From NCBI GenBank assembly GCA_963709485.1, contig CAVPWE010000001.1, forward strand, positions 620,001-684,000: a DNA stretch of 64,000 nucleotides. The letters run 5' to 3'. Below are positions 60,610 to 64,000 of the stretch, piece by piece. A program made the position numbers and the translations under genes. Below the pieces are notes generated by a model. It was not told where the DNA came from. It was given only the letters and a program-made list of their open reading frames with translations, and did no database searches. Every line of letters begins with the position of its first letter. Within the stretch, counting starts at the first letter, position 1. The DNA is from JAXDBM01 sp963709485. GTDB lineage: Bacteria; Desulfobacterota; Syntrophia; Syntrophales; Fen-1087.

Positions 60610-60699
60610 GTGAATGACTTGGCTGGACGCGATGATTGTTCAAGGTTTGGCTGGTGGCGGCAGGCTGACAATGTCTGCCCGCAGGCCCTCTTTCTGTAG
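60610..60699 (+). CDS. trpL: Tryptophan leader peptide with tandem Trp codons
   Basis: A 29-codon reading frame, GTG 60610 to TAG 60697-60699, preceded by GGAGG. Codons 15 and 16 are TGG TGG (60652-60657), the tandem Trp pair expected of an attenuator leader. The frame is too short for a normal gene and its value lies in ribosome position. It sits before a row of alternately pairing RNA segments and an intrinsic terminator, with trpB2 next. Confidence 0.82.
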   Translation: MNDLAGRDDCSRFGWWRQADNVCPQALFL

Positions 60700-60784
60700 A
60701 AGACGTGAGCCGTGGGCAGGGGGAACCCTCCCATGACTCGGACCGGCATTCAGAAAGCCATGGGAAAGCTCCCATGGCTTTTTC
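60657..60784 (+). promoter_or_regulatory. Trp attenuator with alternately pairing segments and terminator
   Basis: Six segments can pair in sequence: 60657-60663 with 60675-60682; 60675-60682 with 60712-60719 (eight pairs, one G-U); 60712-60716/60719-60721 with 60726-60734; 60729-60735 with 60759-60765 (seven pairs); and the terminator 60756-60765 with 60770-60779 (ten perfect pairs, loop AAGC) followed by four more T. A ribosome stalled at the Trp codons would cover the first segment, let 2:3 form, free segment 4 and so form 4:5, which blocks the terminator. When Trp is ample, 3:4 forms and the terminator can fold. Pairing is read by eye; the logic is inference. Confidence 0.75.
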
Positions 60785-60862
60785 GTTTTCTTGATCCGCA
60801 GAATTCGATCGAGACGGAAATCCGATGATTGAGGCAAAACATTTGCAGAAGGAGGAAAGGTT

Positions 60863-62224
60863 ATGGAACAGATCAAGGTGACGCTGAACGACGAGGAGAT
60901 CCCCCGGCAGTGGTACAACATCCAGGCGGACCTGCCCACACCGATGCGGCCCCCGCTGCACCCGGGAACGGGGAAGCCGGTGGCGGCGGAGGACCTGGCG
61001 CCGATTTTCCCGATGAACCTCATCGAGCAGGAGGTGAGCACCCGGCGCTGGATCGACATCCCCGACGAGGTCCTGCAGAAATTGCTGCTGTGGCGACCCA
61101 CGCCGCTCTGCCGCGCCCGGAACTTCGAAAAGCTCCTCGATGCCCCGGTCAAGATCTATTACAAAATGGAGGGAAACAGCCCGGCCGGTTCCCACAAGCC
61201 CAACACGGCCATTCCGCAGGCCTACTACAACAAGGTTTTCGGGATCAGGCGGCTGGCCACGGAGACCGGCGCCGGGCAGTGGGGAAGCGCGCTTTCCATG
61301 GCCTGCCGGATGTTCGAACTCGATTGCCGCGTCTTCATGGTCCGGGTCAGCTACGAGCAGAAGCCCTACCGCCGCATGATGATGAATACCTGGGGCGCCG
61401 AATGCATTCCCAGCCCCAGCAACATGACGGAGGCGGGACGCCAGGTTCTGGCGGAGCACCCCGATTCCCCGGGAAGCCTCGGCATCGCCATCAGCGAGGC
61501 CGTCGAGGATGCGGTCACCCACGAGGGTTCACGCTACTCCCTGGGGAGCGTCCTGAACCATGTCCTGCTTCACCAGACGATCGTCGGCCTGGAGGCGCAG
61601 AAGCAGCTCCAGAAGATCGGCGTCTACCCCGATGTGGTCATGGGCTGCTGCGGCGGGGGCAGCAATTTCGGCGGTATCTGCCTGCCCTTCGTGCGGGACA
61701 AGATCCACGGCAAGAACGTGAAGATCGTCGGCGCCGAGCCGACCTCCTGCCCGACCCTTACGAGGGGGCCCTTCGCCTATGATTTCGGCGATCTGGCCAA
61801 GAAGACCCCGCTGCTGCCGATGTACACGCTGGGCCACGATTACGTCCCGGCGCCCATTCACGCGGGCGGGCTTCGCTATCACGGCATGGCGCCCATCATC
61901 AGCCACCTGGTGCATGAAAATCTCGTCGAGGCCCGGGCCTATCACCAGCTCGACACCTTCGAAGCCGGCGTCCAGTGGGCCCGGACGGAGGGCTTCATCC
62001 CGGCGCCGGAGACGAACCATGTCATCGCGGCCGTCGTCGACGAGGCCCGGCGGGCCAAGGAGGAGGGAAAGGAAAAAGTCATCCTGTTCAACTGGAGCGG
62101 CCACGGCATGGTCGATCTGGCCTCCTACGAAGCCTATCTGACGGGGAAGCTTGAACCGTATACCCTGCCGGACGAGGAAATCCAGAGGGCCCTGCGGGCG
62201 ATCGAAGGTTTTCCGAAGCCTTGA
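60863..62224 (+). CDS. trpB2: Tryptophan synthase beta chain, TrpB2 type
   Basis: A 453-residue PLP enzyme of the TrpB2 subgroup, longer than TrpB1 (~400). PLP lysine K112 is in GSHKPNTA, and GAGQWGSALS and CCGGGSNFGG are conserved. TrpB2 enzymes join indole with serine (or O-phosphoserine) to make tryptophan and often lack a TrpA partner; none is here. AAGGAGG lies eight bases before ATG 60863. The trp attenuator just upstream shows control by tryptophan level. It may salvage indole. Confidence 0.92.
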   Translation: MEQIKVTLNDEEIPRQWYNIQADLPTPMRPPLHPGTGKPVAAEDLAPIFPMNLIEQEVSTRRWIDIPDEVLQKLLLWRPTPLCRARNFEKLLDAPVKIYYKMEGNSPAGSHKPNTAIPQAYYNKVFGIRRLATETGAGQWGSALSMACRMFELDCRVFMVRVSYEQKPYRRMMMNTWGAECIPSPSNMTEAGRQVLAEHPDSPGSLGIAISEAVEDAVTHEGSRYSLGSVLNHVLLHQTIVGLEAQKQLQKIGVYPDVVMGCCGGGSNFGGICLPFVRDKIHGKNVKIVGAEPTSCPTLTRGPFAYDFGDLAKKTPLLPMYTLGHDYVPAPIHAGGLRYHGMAPIISHLVHENLVEARAYHQLDTFEAGVQWARTEGFIPAPETNHVIAAVVDEARRAKEEGKEKVILFNWSGHGMVDLASYEAYLTGKLEPYTLPDEEIQRALRAIEGFPKP

Positions 62225-62318
62225 GGACAACCACGGAACCGTCGGGAGGGGTGTTCATTTTTCTTGACGGTTCCCCTGTTCTTGGCCATGCTGCAAATTA
62301 TTTTTCAGGTTTCGCCAT

Positions 62319-62606
62319 GTGGGTGACCGGCCCGTGAAGGGATTCGACAAACTGGAAATCCGCTGCCCCCGGCTGGGGCACCAGGTTCCTTTTTCATATT
62401 GCCGTCGTGAAGGCGGCGATCTCCCCTGTTCACGGGCGATTCAATGCTGGGAGCCGGTTTTCCCTGTGGAAAGCCATCTGCGGGAAAGCCTGGCGCCCGG
62501 CGACTGGGAACGCTTTGTCGAACAGGTCCCGCAGGACAAGCGGGTGAGCCTGTTCGATCTGATCGCGAAGGCCAGGGCGCGGGTGCAGGGCAAGGACAAA
62601 GCATAG
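62319..62606 (+). CDS. Small conserved Cys-containing protein of unknown function
   Basis: About 90-95 residues; the start is GTG 62319 or GTG 62334. Four cysteines (CPRLGHQVPFSYC then PCSRAIQC) suggest a small metal-binding knuckle. I recognise a similar pattern in proteins of anaerobic delta-type bacteria but not its function. The C-terminal half is a charged helix. It lies 22 bases before rarA and may share its transcript. Confidence 0.6.
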   Translation: MGDRPVKGFDKLEIRCPRLGHQVPFSYCRREGGDLPCSRAIQCWEPVFPVESHLRESLAPGDWERFVEQVPQDKRVSLFDLIAKARARVQGKDKA

Positions 62607-62628
62607 CAGGGAAAAACGGGCTGCGCGG

Positions 62629-63969
62629 ATGGATCTTTTCAAGCGGGATGACATGAAAGACGGCCGGGATCCACGCCCCCTCGCGGACCGGATGAGGCCC
62701 CGGACGATTGCGGATTATGTGGGGCAGGCCCACCTGATGGCGGAAGGGTCGCTGCTGCGCCGCGCTATCGCGTCGGACCAGCTTTTCTCCATGATTTTCT
62801 GGGGGCCGCCGGGATCCGGAAAAACGACCCTGGCCCGCCTCGTTGCCGGGGCGGTCCGGGCCCATTTCACCGGCTTTTCGGCCGTGCTTTCCGGCGTCAA
62901 GGAAATCCGGGCTGTCGTCGATGAGGCCGGGACGCAATGGCGGGACCACCGGAAAAAGACCATTCTGTTTGTCGATGAAATCCACCGCTTCAACAAGGCG
63001 CAGCAGGATGCCTTCCTGCCCCACGTGGAGAGCGGTCTGATCACCCTCATCGGCGCCACGACGGAGAACCCCTCCTTTGAAGTGATCGCGCCACTGCTTT
63101 CCCGGTCGCGGGTGCTGCTTCTAAAGCCTTTTTCCGATGAAGAGCTGACCACGATTCTGGAGAAGGCGCTGAAGGATCCGGAACGGGGGCTGGGCGCCCT
63201 GTCGCTTGAGATCGAGCGCGAAGCCCTGGCGGCCATCGTCTGGTCCGCCGACGGGGATGCCCGCACGGCGCTGAATACGCTGGAGGCATCGGCCTCTCTG
63301 GTGCGGCCGTCGGAAAAAGAGGGCCGGAAAATCACCCACGCCCTGGTTGAAGAGGCCTTCCAGAAAAAGTTTCTGCTCTATGACAAGGGCGGCGAAGAGC
63401 ACTACAATCTGATTTCGGCCCTCCACAAGAGCCTGCGGGGATCCGATCCCGATGCGGCCCTTTACTGGCTGGGACGGATGCTGGCGGCCGGCGAGGACCC
63501 GCTCTACATTGCCAGGCGCATGGTCCGGTTTGCCTCCGAGGATGTCGGAAATGCCGACCCGAGGGCGCTGACGGTGGCCATGTCCGCGATGCAGGCTTTT
63601 CAGCTGATCGGCCTGCCCGAGGGCGAGCTGGCCCTGGCCCAGGCTGCCGTTTACCTGGCGACCGCTTCCAAAAGCAATGCCCTTTACACCGGTTACGGCA
63701 GGGTCAAGGGGGCCATCAGCCGGACCGGCACGCTCCCCGTGCCGCTCCACATTCGTAATGCGCCGACGCGCCTGATGAAAGAGCTGGGCTACGGGAAAGG
63801 ATATCTTTACGCCCATGATTTCCAGGACGCCTATGTCCCGCAGGATTTTCTGCCCTCGGAACTGCAGGAGGAGACCTTTTATCTTCCCACGGACCGGGGC
63901 TACGAGAAAATCATCAGGGAAAGAATGGAGCAGTGGCGAAAATGGAAAGGGAAGAAGGGAAAAACCTGA
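62629..63969 (+). CDS. rarA: Replication-associated recombination protein A (RarA/MgsA, AAA+ ATPase)
   Basis: A 446-residue clamp-loader-like AAA+ ATPase with Walker A GPPGSGKT (59-66) and Walker B FVDEIHRF. RMRPRTIADYVGQ at the start and LHKSLRGSDPDAALYW and the MgsA_C region (YVPQDFLPSELQEETFY) later are diagnostic. It acts at stalled replication forks with SSB. ATG 62629 is the natural start; the ribosome site is weak. Confidence 0.94.
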   Translation: MDLFKRDDMKDGRDPRPLADRMRPRTIADYVGQAHLMAEGSLLRRAIASDQLFSMIFWGPPGSGKTTLARLVAGAVRAHFTGFSAVLSGVKEIRAVVDEAGTQWRDHRKKTILFVDEIHRFNKAQQDAFLPHVESGLITLIGATTENPSFEVIAPLLSRSRVLLLKPFSDEELTTILEKALKDPERGLGALSLEIEREALAAIVWSADGDARTALNTLEASASLVRPSEKEGRKITHALVEEAFQKKFLLYDKGGEEHYNLISALHKSLRGSDPDAALYWLGRMLAAGEDPLYIARRMVRFASEDVGNADPRALTVAMSAMQAFQLIGLPEGELALAQAAVYLATASKSNALYTGYGRVKGAISRTGTLPVPLHIRNAPTRLMKELGYGKGYLYAHDFQDAYVPQDFLPSELQEETFYLPTDRGYEKIIRERMEQWRKWKGKKGKT

Positions 63970-64000
63970 CATGATTTTTGCATGTGCAAGAATGATGTCC

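Noticed and set aside
63978..63989. Palindrome TTGCA-TG-TGCAA at the right edge as an operator
   Set aside because: Too short and at the window edge with no visible downstream gene; could be chance.
1..64000. CRISPR arrays, insertion sequences, prophage or integrases
   Set aside because: No regular repeat-spacer pattern, transposase or integrase motifs and no terminal inverted repeats were seen on either strand.

Overview
This window is GC-rich, gene-dense DNA from a strict anaerobe. The most likely source is a syntrophic or fermentative member of the Desulfobacterota (former Deltaproteobacteria), of Syntrophus/Smithella type. That assignment is an inference from gene content: a FlxABCD-HdrABC cluster, NfnAB transhydrogenase, a four-subunit 2-oxoacid:ferredoxin oxidoreductase, a siroheme-decarboxylase-like haem gene, TrpB2, and several acyl-CoA dehydrogenases and thiolases. 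Promoters found here resemble the sigma70 consensus; three are TTGACA-17-TATACT. I found no rRNA, tRNA, CRISPR array, insertion sequence or prophage.

Layout. 1-1932: the tail of a histidine kinase and a REC-PAS-kinase hybrid. 2153-10151: a ten-gene, tightly overlapping type II fatty-acid/polyketide-like operon (FabD, acyl-CoA dehydrogenase, FabH-like, FabA, FabG, FabZ, FabF-like, ACP, acyltransferase, phosphopantetheinyl transferase) with no recognisable enoyl reductase. 10398-19705: an electron-bifurcation operon holding a giant HdrA with an NfnB/GltD-like insert, a selenocysteine-containing MvhD/FlxD (in-frame UGA at 15089), an FrhB-like Fe-S protein, HdrC, HdrB, FlxB and FlxA. 19905-22146: nfnAB as a separate unit behind a terminator.

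22373-29405: ATP synthase genes atpZ-atpI-atpB on the minus strand, separated from the c-subunit gene atpE (plus strand, 29031) by nucleotide-sugar genes (fcl, gmd, an epimerase) and haem genes (hemL, ahbB-like). 29629-38884: catabolic genes, namely an amidase, a Tat-exported dienelactone hydrolase, an isovaleryl-CoA-dehydrogenase-type enzyme, a thiolase pair with a DUF35 protein (one thiolase lacks the usual Cys), a cysteine desulfurase and a beta-keto acid cleavage enzyme. 39135-49187: HerA-like ATPase, MscL with a zinc ribbon, a DUF4105/lipoprotein-hydrolase pair, DUF1846, HD-GYP and HEAT proteins. 49446-53595: a release-factor-like protein, an ACT protein with 2-oxoacid oxidoreductase genes, and a NusG paralogue. 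53666-64000: housekeeping and hypothetical genes, a frameshifted hydrolase, a GpsA-like dehydrogenase, a trp leader/attenuator in front of trpB2, and rarA.

How the parts connect (inference). Vor, acyl-CoA dehydrogenases and thiolases would yield reduced ferredoxin, reduced flavins and NADH. Flx-Hdr and Nfn would exchange electrons among ferredoxin, NAD(P)H and a thiol/disulfide couple. The ATP synthase would use the resulting ion gradient. The three least ordinary items are the selenoprotein inside the Flx-Hdr operon, the self-contained FAS-like island without an enoyl reductase, and the multi-segment trp attenuator.
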